The notes under the pieces: generated by a model
Told to the model about the DNA's origin: nothing
The model's database searches: none
What the model saw: the letters and a program-made list of their open reading frames with translations, nothing else
Assembly (NCBI GenBank): GCA_035553855.1
Contig: DATMJO010000027.1
Span: forward strand, 1-32,615
Origin: JBBDYQ01 sp035553855
GTDB lineage: Bacteria; Actinomycetota; Thermoleophilia; Solirubrobacterales; Thermoleophilaceae
Direction of reading: 5' to 3'
DNA length: 32,615 bases
Made by a program: the position numbers and the translations under genes
Shown: in pieces, positions 21,493-29,324 of the stretch
Layout: each line of letters starts with the position of its first letter
Position numbering within the stretch: position 1 is the stretch's first letter

Positions 21493-22348
21493 GCCCGGCG
21501 ACAACCACGTTCCGGAGGGCGACGAGAGCCTTCTGCGGGCCGCGCCCGGGCTCGCGCGGATCGCCGCCGTCGCGGCGCTGCGGACGGCGCGCTGGGGGGC
21601 CGAGTCCACGCTCCAGGCCTACGGGCGCGTGCTCGGCGCGGCGGTCTCGGGCGAGCCGCCGGGCGAGGTTCTCGGGGCCGCCGGCGCCGAGATGCGCGAG
21701 TACGCGCGCCGGCTGCTCGGCCTCGGCGACATCGAGGACCGCGCCTCGCCGCCTGCGCGCCAGGCGGCGGCGCGGGCTGCCGCAGCCGAGGCGACCCGCG
21801 AGGGCGCGCCCTCATCGCTTCGCCAGCAGGGCGCCGAGCTTCTGCGCAAGTCCGCGGACGTCCGCTTCGAGGAGGACGCCCATCCCGCCTACGCCCGGAT
21901 CCTCTCCGAGCTCGCCCCGGACGAGGGGCGCATCCTGCGCATGCTCGCGCTCGAGGGGCCGCAGGCGGCGGTCGACGTGCGCGCGGCGGGACCCCTGTAC
22001 GTCACCTCGCAGCTCGTCGCGCCCGGCCTCTCGATGATCGGCCCGCAGTCGGGCTGCCGCCACCTCGAGCGTGTTCCCGCCTACCTCAACAACCTCTTCC
22101 GGCTCGGCCTCGTCTGGTTCTCCCGCGAGGCGGTGCCGGACATCTCGCGCTATCAGGTGCTCGAGGCCCAGCCCGAGGTGGCCGACGCGATGCGCAAGGC
22201 GGGCAGGGCGAGGACCGTGCGACGCAGCATCCACCTCACTCCGTTCGGAGTGGACTTCTGCCAGGTGTGCCTTCCGCTCGAGACCGCCGAGATCGAGGCG
22301 CTCCCGCGCGAGCCGCCGGACGCCCCGGCGAGCGAGCCGCCCGCCTAG
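21485..22348 (+). CDS. DUF4393/Abi-alpha-like protein
   Basis: A 287-residue protein. Residues about 130-255 (AYARILSELAPDEGRILRML ... YLNNLFRLGLVWF ... SIHLTPFGVDFCQVCLP) resemble DUF4393, a family that also carries the name Abi-alpha because one member was tied to abortive infection. The similarity is recalled by pattern and should be checked. The first 120 residues are Ala-rich and helical. Starts at GTG 21485, 8 bp inside the DUF445 gene, so it is translated with that membrane protein. There is no other defence gene here, and a housekeeping role is equally possible. The 3' end overlaps the GH31 stop by 4 bp. Confidence 0.6.
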   Translation: MSEPGDNHVPEGDESLLRAAPGLARIAAVAALRTARWGAESTLQAYGRVLGAAVSGEPPGEVLGAAGAEMREYARRLLGLGDIEDRASPPARQAAARAAAAEATREGAPSSLRQQGAELLRKSADVRFEEDAHPAYARILSELAPDEGRILRMLALEGPQAAVDVRAAGPLYVTSQLVAPGLSMIGPQSGCRHLERVPAYLNNLFRLGLVWFSREAVPDISRYQVLEAQPEVADAMRKAGRARTVRRSIHLTPFGVDFCQVCLPLETAEIEALPREPPDAPASEPPA

Positions 22349-24777
22349 CAGCGGCCGCGGACGTCGATCCGCGGCGAGCGGTCCCGCACAGTGATGTGCA
22401 GGACCCGCGCGGCGCGGTCGTAGCGCCAGCGCTTGCGGGAGAGCGGGCGGCGGCCGTTCAGCACGCGGCAGGGTCGGATCGAGCGCCGCAGCGTCGAGAG
22501 GGACGCCTGGATGCGCCAGGTGCGCCTGCGCTCGCCGCGGATCTGCAGGACCCAGCGGCGGCCGCGAAGCTCCATCGACAGCGAGCGCGCGCCCTCGCCC
22601 AGGTTCGCCCGCGAGCGCCCGCGGGGGAGCGCCAGCAGGATCCGCCCGTTGCGCTCGCGCAGGTTGACGATCTCGGGCGCGTCGCCGTAGTCGGCGAGCG
22701 TGTCGACGTCGGCCGGAAGCATCGGGATCACGGCCCCGGCGCGCACGTAGAGCGGCAGCACGTCGTCGGGCGCGGCGCTCGTCCGGGTGCGCCCGCCGCG
22801 CAGGGCGACCGCGCGGCCGAGCGGGAAGGAGCCGTCGTCCTCGCGGTAGGAGACCGCCTTCCAGAAGTCCACCCACAGGCCCGGCGGGAGGTAGGCCTCG
22901 CGCTGGGTCTGGCCGGGGCGCACGACCGGCGCGGCGAGCAGGTCCGGCCCGAACATGAACTCGTCGTCCCGGGCGACGGCGGCGGGGTCGCCCGGGTGGG
23001 TCAGCGCGAGGTGGCGCATGATCGGCAGCCCGCTCTCGTCGTACTCGGCTTGGGCGGCGTAGAGGTAGGGGTAGAGCTGCGTGCGGAACTTCGCGTAGCG
23101 GCGCCACACCGGCAGCACGCCCTCGTCGAAGACCTGTGCCCGCCGCTGGGATTTCGGCGGGATCGTGACGCCGTTCGCCTCCGTCCGCATGACGCCGGAG
23201 ACCGCGCCGAGCTGGACCCAGCGCTTCAGCAGCTCGGGCGAGAGCTGCGGCGCGGTGTTCGAGAAGAAGCCGCCGATGTTCGAGCCCCAGAGGCTCACGC
23301 CCGAGAGGCCCATCGTGAGGCCCTGCCAGAGCGCGGACTCGAGCCCGTCGTAGCCCCAGTCGGTCGTCGGGTCGCCGCCCCACACGATCTGCGACTCGCG
23401 CGCCGCGCGCGTCCAGCCCGAGCGGTTGAAGCGGGCGAGCGGGCGCGGCGCGGCCTTCGAGAACGCGTGCGCGGCGCCGTGGTAGAGCTCGGGGTAGCGG
23501 TTGTGCATCGCCGGGCCGGGCGTGCCGTCGTGCGAGACCGCGTCCGGCGGCGAGTACTCGCCGAAGTCCTCCATCCAGCCGTCGTAGCCGTCGTCCACGG
23601 CCTCCTGGAGCAGGCGCCCGTAGAACTCCACGGCGCCCGGAGCGGTGAAGTCGAACTGGCCCACGACGAACTGGTTCGTGACCGCGTAGCGGTACTCGTA
23701 GGGCTGGCCCTGCGCGTTCTTCGTGAGGACGTTCGCGGCCTTCGCCTCGTCGTAGCGCGGCTGGTAGTCGGTGCAGATCATCGGGTTGAAGTAGGTGGTC
23801 ACGGCGAGCCCGGCGGCGTGGAAGCGCGCCGTGCGCTCGCGCTCGGCTGCGGTGCGCTGGTCGCCGCAGGGGAGGTAGTGCGTGTAGGTGTTGACGACCG
23901 AGGCCGGGGCGTCGGCCTCGCGCATCACGTCGATCGAGCGCTGCTCGCCGTCCTTCGGCTGCCACCAGGGGCCGAAGAAGAAAGGCGCGGCCGCCGGCGG
24001 CTGTCGCCCGACGTAGGCGCTGAAGCGCTCGAGCACCTCGGCCGGGCGCGGGCCGGCGAAGACGCGGAGGACGAGCGTGCGAGAGTCGGTCTCGACGCTC
24101 CAGAGCGAGGAGGCGCCCGTGCCGAGGCGGTGCATCGTGAGGTCGTGCCCGTCCACGAGGACGCCGTAGCCGCGGGTCGAGAGCAGCCACGGGATCGGGT
24201 AATAGGTGGACTCGTCGCGGTCGCGGTTCGCGTAGGTCGGGACGAACGCGTTGACGAACGGGCGCTCGGCGCGGAGGTAGGGGCCGTCGGCGACGAAGCT
24301 CTCGACGTCGCGCCCGCGCTGGTCGACGGCGTTCGAGCGCTCGCCGAAGCCGAGGTAGCGCTCGCCGGCGGCGGTCTCGAACGCGATGCCGGTGCGCGTC
24401 GCCCCGCCCGACACCGTCGCCGTGACCGACAGCACCCCGTCGGCGGAGGGCTCGACGCGCACCGCGATGGTCGCGCCGCCCGGGTCGTCGGTGGCGAGCG
24501 TCGCCGTGTAGGCGGAGCCGTCGCGGCTCTCACTCGTCACGCGCGTCGCGTGGCGCCAGACGCCGCCGGTGCCCTGGAAGCCGAGCTTGCCGGCGGAGCC
24601 CGCGCCGCTCGATCCCGCCTCGCTGAGCAGCACCCCGCGCGAGTCGGAGAAGACCAGCCGCCAGGGGTCCTGCTCGACGCTCACGCGCAGCGAACCGGCG
24701 TCCACGGTCTCGGCCGCCGCGGCGGCACCGGGCAGCAGCATGAGGGCGGCGGCGATTGCGAGCAGACGGGCGGGCAT
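22345..24777 (-). CDS. Secreted GH31 family alpha-glycosidase
   Basis: An 810-residue enzyme with a signal peptide (MPARLLAIAAALMLLPGAAA). The catalytic barrel is GH31: YDGWMEDFGEYSPPDA supplies the nucleophile Asp404, and IVWGGDPTTDW the acid/base Asp469. The WMxDFGEY context matches the sulfoquinovosidase YihQ branch, but YihQ's sulfonate-binding QDW segment is not present; THYLPCGDQ occupies that area. The substrate is therefore probably another alpha-glycoside. Residues about 620-700 (PDLLAAPVVRPGQTQREAYL) are the proximal beta domain; a basic C-terminal region of about 80 residues follows. TAGGCT lies 8 nt before the ATG. Divergent from the copper protein. Confidence 0.93.
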   Translation of the reverse strand: MPARLLAIAAALMLLPGAAAAAETVDAGSLRVSVEQDPWRLVFSDSRGVLLSEAGSSGAGSAGKLGFQGTGGVWRHATRVTSESRDGSAYTATLATDDPGGATIAVRVEPSADGVLSVTATVSGGATRTGIAFETAAGERYLGFGERSNAVDQRGRDVESFVADGPYLRAERPFVNAFVPTYANRDRDESTYYPIPWLLSTRGYGVLVDGHDLTMHRLGTGASSLWSVETDSRTLVLRVFAGPRPAEVLERFSAYVGRQPPAAAPFFFGPWWQPKDGEQRSIDVMREADAPASVVNTYTHYLPCGDQRTAAERERTARFHAAGLAVTTYFNPMICTDYQPRYDEAKAANVLTKNAQGQPYEYRYAVTNQFVVGQFDFTAPGAVEFYGRLLQEAVDDGYDGWMEDFGEYSPPDAVSHDGTPGPAMHNRYPELYHGAAHAFSKAAPRPLARFNRSGWTRAARESQIVWGGDPTTDWGYDGLESALWQGLTMGLSGVSLWGSNIGGFFSNTAPQLSPELLKRWVQLGAVSGVMRTEANGVTIPPKSQRRAQVFDEGVLPVWRRYAKFRTQLYPYLYAAQAEYDESGLPIMRHLALTHPGDPAAVARDDEFMFGPDLLAAPVVRPGQTQREAYLPPGLWVDFWKAVSYREDDGSFPLGRAVALRGGRTRTSAAPDDVLPLYVRAGAVIPMLPADVDTLADYGDAPEIVNLRERNGRILLALPRGRSRANLGEGARSLSMELRGRRWVLQIRGERRRTWRIQASLSTLRRSIRPCRVLNGRRPLSRKRWRYDRAARVLHITVRDRSPRIDVRGRC

Positions 24778-24806
24778 TTGTGCGCAGCCTAGGCGGGGCG
24801 TACACT
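24778..24806 (+). promoter_or_regulatory. Promoter of the copper protein gene
   Basis: TTGTGC (24778-24783) and TACACT (24801-24806) are 17 bp apart. A GGGGGA ribosome site follows 6 nt before ATG 24832. The -35 lies next to the GH31 start codon, so the two divergent promoters overlap. Confidence 0.5.
24786..24791 (-). promoter_or_regulatory. -10-like TAGGCT box of the GH31 gene
   Basis: TAGGCT on the minus strand ends 8 nt before the GH31 ATG. It lies between the -35 and -10 boxes of the divergent promoter, so RNA polymerase could occupy only one at a time. Confidence 0.4.
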
Positions 24807-24831
24807 TCGGCGCGCCGACGGGGGAACGCAG

Positions 24832-26556
24832 ATGGGAGCACGACGCAGGGTCATCGCCGGAATCGCATGCGCGGGTGCGCTCGCGGTGCTGGCCCCAGCC
24901 GCGTCCTCCGACAACACGACGCCGAAGAACCCCGGCGACGCGATCTCCCATCGCGGCGACCGCTTCGTCCCGCAGCCGCCGGGGACGGTCAAGGAGTACC
25001 AGTTCATCTTCGGCCCCTACACGGTGCCGCCCGGGCACGACGCCAACCGGGTCGATGTCGAGTTGCCGGCGCACAACGGCTTCATCCTCGCGATCGAGCC
25101 GGGCCTCCGCAGGGCCGCGGACCTCACCGAGCCCTCCCACCAGGAGGCGCACATCCACCACGCGCACTGGTTCGCCGCCGACCCGGGGAACAAGGAGGAC
25201 AACTACACCCAGGGCAACACCGAGTGGATCTTCGGCAACGGCGACGAGGAGACGCGCGCGGACTTCGAGGAGCGCTCCAACGCCGATCCCAACGGGCCGA
25301 TCTACGGCCAGTACGTCGGGACGGGCGGGCCGCAGCTGATGATCTACATGCTGCACAACAAGACCGCGCAGCCGCTCGTCACCTACATCGTGCTCGACGT
25401 GAAGTTCAAGCACGGCACCAAGGAGCAGCTTGCGGCGCTCGGCGGGCGCCCGCACCACGACCTCTCCGGCGTGCTCTTCGGACGCACCTACGACGTGCCG
25501 CGCCAGCCCGACGGCGACGGCATCTTCGAGACGACGCGCGACCAGCCGCGCCCGATCGAGTGGACCTCCACGGTCGACGGCACGATCATCGGCACGGGCG
25601 GCCACCTGCACCCGGGCGGGATCCGGGTGCACGTCGAGAACCTGGGAAGCAGGGAGCGACCATGCCAGGACGACGGGCGCGGCTACGGCGGCACGACGCT
25701 GCTCGTGTCCGAGGCGCTGTTCCGCAACGCGCCGTTCTCCGAGGACTTCCAGATGTCGGTCACGAACCCGGCGTGGCGCGCGCCGATCCGCAAGGGCGAC
25801 CGCATCCGCATCACGGGCGTGTACGAGAACCGCGATCACGGCTGGTACGACGTGATGACCCACGAGGGCCTCTACATCGACGAGGCGCAGCCGCCCGCCG
25901 AGGGCTGCGCGCCGACGCTGATCAACCAGCCACCAGCCGACGTGCGGGTGAAGCGCCACCGCCACCGCCGGGTCGTGCGCCGCCGGCACGCGCATCGCCG
26001 CGACGGCCGCCGCATCGTGCATCGCCATCGCGTGGTCCAGCGCTTCGTCCACAGGCACCGGTCGCGCGTCAAGCCCGATCCGGCCCAGGGCGTCCCGAAC
26101 CGGCCCTTCGGCCACCACCCGGACATCTTCTGCGGCCTCGAGTACGGCGGCGAGGAGTGCGACCGCCCGGAGCCCGACCGCGGGCCGGGCGTCCAGACGA
26201 ACGTGGTCAACATCGCCGACTTCCTCTACCTGCCGGGCGACCGCTCGCTGTCGGGGCAGTCCGGAGCGCCCGTCCGCGTGGAGCAGGGGCAGTCGCTCAC
26301 CTTCGTCAACGGCGACCAGCAGGCGGGCATCCGCCACACGGCGACCACCTGCGAGTGGCCGTGCAACGGCCGCTATGTCGCGAACCACCCGTTCCCCGAC
26401 GGCCTCTGGGACTCGGGCACGCTCGGCTACGACCCGGTGGACGGGGGCAGCCCGAATCCGGTCTCGTCCACGCCCGCGAACCTGGCGGTGGGCAAGTACG
26501 CCTACTTCTGCCGCATCCACCCGTGGATGAGAGGCGCGTTCGAGGTCGTCCCGTAG
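24832..26556 (+). CDS. Secreted multidomain copper protein: SURNod19/PHM-like part, His/Arg linker, cupredoxin
   Basis: A 574-residue exported protein (signal peptide about 1-26). Residues about 30-360 contain HIHHAHW (His107, 109, 110, 112), YMLHNKTAQP and TGGHLHPGG (His258, His260), a histidine layout like the copper monooxygenase/SURNod19-type domains; that call is tentative. Residues 371-414 are a bridge made almost only of His, Arg and Val (KRHRHRR, HRHR twice). Residues about 455-574 are a cupredoxin: His502 in RHTATT, then Cys560, His563 and Met566 in YFCRIHPWM. A copper redox or storage role at the cell surface is inferred. It is preceded by a good promoter and GGGGGA, and overlaps the GNAT gene. 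Confidence 0.78.
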   Translation: MGARRRVIAGIACAGALAVLAPAASSDNTTPKNPGDAISHRGDRFVPQPPGTVKEYQFIFGPYTVPPGHDANRVDVELPAHNGFILAIEPGLRRAADLTEPSHQEAHIHHAHWFAADPGNKEDNYTQGNTEWIFGNGDEETRADFEERSNADPNGPIYGQYVGTGGPQLMIYMLHNKTAQPLVTYIVLDVKFKHGTKEQLAALGGRPHHDLSGVLFGRTYDVPRQPDGDGIFETTRDQPRPIEWTSTVDGTIIGTGGHLHPGGIRVHVENLGSRERPCQDDGRGYGGTTLLVSEALFRNAPFSEDFQMSVTNPAWRAPIRKGDRIRITGVYENRDHGWYDVMTHEGLYIDEAQPPAEGCAPTLINQPPADVRVKRHRHRRVVRRRHAHRRDGRRIVHRHRVVQRFVHRHRSRVKPDPAQGVPNRPFGHHPDIFCGLEYGGEECDRPEPDRGPGVQTNVVNIADFLYLPGDRSLSGQSGAPVRVEQGQSLTFVNGDQQAGIRHTATTCEWPCNGRYVANHPFPDGLWDSGTLGYDPVDGGSPNPVSSTPANLAVGKYAYFCRIHPWMRGAFEVVP

Positions 26557-27377
26557 GCGTCGCGGGAGACGCGCCCGACCCGCTCGGGGAGGGCGAAGCG
26601 GCGCTCGCAACCCATTGGAGCCACTTCGGGCGCCTGCCCGGCGGGAGCGTCCACGAGGAGGATGGGCTTGTCTGGTTCGAGACCGGGATTCGCCACCTGC
26701 CGTACAACGGCGTCGTGCGCAGCCGGCTCCCGGACGGCTCAGCCGCCGACGAGGCCATCGGCCGCGTCCTGGGGCGGATGGCTGAACGCGGCGCCGACGT
26801 GTGGTGGGCGGTGCACCCGACCGCGACACCGGCGGACCTCGCCGAGCGCCTGGCCGCGTTCGGGCTCGAGCGCGTCGAGCGGGTCACTTTCATGTATCGC
26901 GACCTCGATGAGCTCGTCGACGCTCCGGCCGAGTCCGGGCTCACGATCCTGGAGGTCGGCGACGCGGACACGGTGCGGGCCTACAGCGACCTCACGATCT
27001 CCTACTGGGAGGTGCCGCCCGAGGAGCGCGAGGCCGTGGCGGCGATCCAGCGGAACGTCATCCCGTCGGGCTTCCCCGGCCGGCGCTTCCTCGCCCTGCT
27101 GGACGGCGAGCCCGTGGCGAAGGGAGCGCTCTCGTTCGCCGCGCCCCCCGGCGTCGCCGGGATCTACGGGATGAGCGTGCTGCCCGCGGCGCGCGGGCGG
27201 GGTGTCGCCGCCGGGCTCACGCGCCTGCTGCTGCGCCACGCCCGCGAGTCGGGCTGCCGCCGCGTCGTGCTCCACTCGACCGACATGGCGGTGAGCCTCT
27301 ACCGTCGCGCGGGGTTCACCGTCTGCGGCGAGGGCGAGGTCTTCGCGACGGCGCCGATCTGGAGCCACGACGACTGA
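26523..27377 (+). CDS. GNAT family acetyltransferase
   Basis: A protein of up to 284 residues whose C-terminal half is a GNAT domain: IYGMSVLPAARGRGVAAGLT (acetyl-CoA pyrophosphate loop, RGRGVA) followed by LLRHARESGCRRVVLHSTDM and AVSLYRRAGFTVCGEG, the usual final strand-helix. The N-terminal half (about 25-130) resembles a degenerate second GNAT fold, seen in tandem-GNAT proteins. The substrate is unknown. The only in-frame start that keeps the whole conserved region is GTG 26523, which overlaps the copper protein gene by 34 bp; it has no clear ribosome site, so coupling is likely. It ends 31 bp before tRNA-Arg. Confidence 0.82.
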   Translation: MDERRVRGRPVGVAGDAPDPLGEGEAALATHWSHFGRLPGGSVHEEDGLVWFETGIRHLPYNGVVRSRLPDGSAADEAIGRVLGRMAERGADVWWAVHPTATPADLAERLAAFGLERVERVTFMYRDLDELVDAPAESGLTILEVGDADTVRAYSDLTISYWEVPPEEREAVAAIQRNVIPSGFPGRRFLALLDGEPVAKGALSFAAPPGVAGIYGMSVLPAARGRGVAAGLTRLLLRHARESGCRRVVLHSTDMAVSLYRRAGFTVCGEGEVFATAPIWSHDD

Positions 27378-27394
27378 GGCGCCGTGCGCCGCAC

Positions 27395-27400
27395 TACGCT
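27395..27400 (+). promoter_or_regulatory. -10-like TACGCT box of tRNA-Arg
   Basis: TACGCT ends 8 nt before the mature tRNA 5' end, the same distance as at tRNA-Pro. No strong -35 is seen. Confidence 0.42.
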
Positions 27401-27408
27401 CCCGTCGA

Positions 27409-27482
27409 GCCCCGGTAGCTCAGCTGGATAGAGCGTCGGACTTCTAATCCGAGGGTCGCAGGTTCGAGTCCTGCCCGGGGCG
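27409..27482 (+). tRNA. tRNA-Arg (anticodon TCT)
   Basis: A 74-nt cloverleaf: acceptor GCCCCGG/CCGGGGC, D-stem GCTC/GAGC, anticodon stem TCGGA/TCCGA with loop CTTCTAA giving anticodon TCT, and T-arm GCAGG-TTCGAGT-CCTGC. The discriminator is G and CCA is not encoded. It ends 1 bp before the stop of the convergent aldo/keto reductase gene. Confidence 0.96.
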
Positions 27483-27483
27483 C

Positions 27484-28482
27484 TCAGGCGTCCATCGGCG
27501 CGGGCCGCATCGTGCCGATGCCGAAGCGCGCGAGCATCTCGTGCGGGAAGCCCAGCGGGATGGCGCTGGCCTCGTCGAGGCGGGCCTTGTGCTCCGGCGG
27601 CAGGCCGACCTCGATGCTCGCGAGCGATTCGTCGAGCTGGCCGACGTTGCGCGCTCCCACGATCGGGATCGCGTCGGGCTGCTGCGCGCGGATCCAGGCG
27701 AGCGCCACCTGGCCCGGGGTCGCGTCGAGGTCGTCCGCCACGGCGCGCAGCGCCTCCACGATGCGGAAGTTCTCGTCGGTCATGCGGCGGTCATCGGGGT
27801 CGAGGCGCCCGGCCTGCGAGGAGGCGTCCGCGTACTTGCCGGTGAGCAGGCCGCCCGCCTGCGGCCCCCAGGCGAGCACGCCGAGCCCGAGCGCGTCGGC
27901 CATCGGCGCGAGCTCGCGCTCGATCGAGCGCTCGACCAGCGAGTACTCCACCTGGATCGCGCAGAACGGGCTCCAGCCGCGCAGCTCCGCGACGGTGTTC
28001 CCCCGGGCCACGACCCAGGCGGGGGCGTCGGAGATCCCGACGTGCAGGACCTTGCCGGCGCGCACCTGGTCGTCGAGGGCGCGCATGAGGTCGGCGACCG
28101 GGACGGTGGCGTCCCAGATGTGGACCCAGAGGAGATCGATGTGGTCGGTCTGCAGGCGGCGCAGGCTCTGGTCGAGCGACTGGACGAGGTTCTTGCGCTG
28201 GTTGCCGAACGCGTTCGGGTCGCCCGGGCGGATCGGGCCCGTGTACTTGGTGGCGATCACGAAGCGGTCGCGCCCCCGCTCGGCGGCGAGGCGGCCGACG
28301 ATCTCCTCGCTCGCCCCGTCGGTGTAGTTCGAGGCGGTGTCGATGAAGTTGCCGCCCGCCTCGACGTAGCGGTCGAGGATGCGCCCCGCCTCCGCCTCGT
28401 CGGCCGTGCCGCCGAAGGTCATCGCGCCGAGGCAGATCTCCGAGACGCGCAGGCCGCTTCGGCCGAGCAGGCGGACTTGCAT
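27484..28482 (-). CDS. Aldo/keto reductase
   Basis: A 332-residue NADPH-dependent oxidoreductase of the aldo/keto reductase barrel family. The catalytic tetrad is present: Asp48 and Tyr53 in FIDTASNYTDG, Lys79 in ATKYTG and His121 in LLWVHIWD. The start LLGRSGLRVSEICLGAMTFG is typical of the YajO/Tas-like bacterial group. The C-terminal IPIVGARNVGQLDESLASIE binds the cofactor phosphate. The substrate is a carbonyl compound that cannot be named. ATG 28482 is preferred over GTG 28491; TAGGGT lies 7 nt upstream of it. The gene lies 39 bp after the flavodoxin-like gene on the same strand. Confidence 0.94.
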   Translation of the reverse strand: MQVRLLGRSGLRVSEICLGAMTFGGTADEAEAGRILDRYVEAGGNFIDTASNYTDGASEEIVGRLAAERGRDRFVIATKYTGPIRPGDPNAFGNQRKNLVQSLDQSLRRLQTDHIDLLWVHIWDATVPVADLMRALDDQVRAGKVLHVGISDAPAWVVARGNTVAELRGWSPFCAIQVEYSLVERSIERELAPMADALGLGVLAWGPQAGGLLTGKYADASSQAGRLDPDDRRMTDENFRIVEALRAVADDLDATPGQVALAWIRAQQPDAIPIVGARNVGQLDESLASIEVGLPPEHKARLDEASAIPLGFPHEMLARFGIGTMRPAPMDA

Positions 28483-28489
28483 GCGCCGC

Positions 28490-28495
28490 ACCCTA
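28490..28495 (-). promoter_or_regulatory. -10-like TAGGGT box of the aldo/keto reductase gene
   Basis: TAGGGT on the minus strand ends 7 nt before the ATG at 28482 and supports that start over the upstream GTG, which would lie inside the box. Confidence 0.38.
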
Positions 28496-28521
28496 CCCCC
28501 GCCCGGGGGCGGCGCGGCGCT

Positions 28522-29271
28522 TCAGCGGTGCTCGGGGTTCGGGTAGTCGAAGCGGCAGCCCGCGTCCCACTCCGAGCGCTGGTTGCCGTGGGCGGGGATG
28601 CCGCCGGCGTCCTTCAGCATCCGCGCCAGGTGCAGCAGGTTCCACGTCATGAAGGTGGTGTTGCGGTTGGTGAAGTCGTTCTCCGGGCCGCCCGAGTCCT
28701 CGTCGAGGTAGCTGGGGCCCGGCCCGGCCTCCCCGAGCCAGCCGGAGTCAGCCTGCGGCGGGATCGTGTAGCCCAGGTGCTGGAGCGAGTAGAGGATGTT
28801 CATCGCGCAGTGCTTCGCGCCGTCCTCGTTGCCCGTGATCAGGCAGCCGCCGACCCGTCCGTAGTAGGCGTACTGGCCGTCGTCGTTCAGGAGGTGGCTG
28901 TTGCCGTAGAGGCGCTCGATCACCTTCGTGCAGACCGACGACTTCTCGCCGAGCCAGATCGGCGCCGTGAGCACGAGGATGTCGGCCGCCATGACCTTCT
29001 CGAAGATCGCGGGCCAGTCGTCGCGCTCCCAGCCGTGCTCGGTCATGTCGGGCTGGACGCCCGTGGCGATCTCGTGGTCGATCGCCCGGACGACCTCGAC
29101 GGCGACGCCGTTGCGCTCCATGACCGCGATCGAGCGGTCGGCCAGGCCCTGCGTGTGCGACTGCTCGGGCGAGCGCTTGAGCGTGCAGTTGATGTAGACG
29201 GCCTTCAGGTCGGAGAAGTCCCAGCGCGAGGTCGCGCAGAGCTCCTCCTGCTTCTCGGTCAGGTCCGGCAT
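28522..29271 (-). CDS. Flavodoxin-like NADPH-dependent FMN reductase family protein
   Basis: A 249-residue protein of the flavodoxin-like fold. YINCTLKRSPEQSHTQGLAD (about residues 26-45) is the FMN phosphate-binding loop region, ADILVLTAPIWLGEKSSVCT (about 96-115) the second flavin-contact loop, and YYGRVGGCLITGNEDGAKHC the third. Members reduce quinones or flavins or act as multimeric reductases; this one is longer at the C-terminus than simple FMN reductases. The start is certain: GGAGG lies 4 nt before ATG 29271. Likely co-transcribed with the SDR gene upstream, 53 bp away. Redox function in the cytoplasm is inferred. Confidence 0.88.
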   Translation of the reverse strand: MPDLTEKQEELCATSRWDFSDLKAVYINCTLKRSPEQSHTQGLADRSIAVMERNGVAVEVVRAIDHEIATGVQPDMTEHGWERDDWPAIFEKVMAADILVLTAPIWLGEKSSVCTKVIERLYGNSHLLNDDGQYAYYGRVGGCLITGNEDGAKHCAMNILYSLQHLGYTIPPQADSGWLGEAGPGPSYLDEDSGGPENDFTNRNTTFMTWNLLHLARMLKDAGGIPAHGNQRSEWDAGCRFDYPNPEHR

Positions 29272-29324
29272 CGAGCCTCCAGGGTCGGGTCCGCGAGCCA
29301 GAGACTCGCCCCGCCCCGGCGGCG

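Noticed and set aside
22267..24792. An 841-codon plus-strand open frame opposite GH31
   Set aside because: No motif, biased composition; GH31 on the minus strand has catalytic residues and a signal peptide.
24777..26829. Extension of the GH31 frame upstream on the minus strand
   Set aside because: The signal peptide starts at 24777 with a -10-like box just before it. The upstream frame is the shadow of the copper protein and GNAT genes.
12387..27482. The two tRNA genes as integration sites of a genomic island
   Set aside because: No integrase, no duplicated tRNA 3' end and no change of composition between them.
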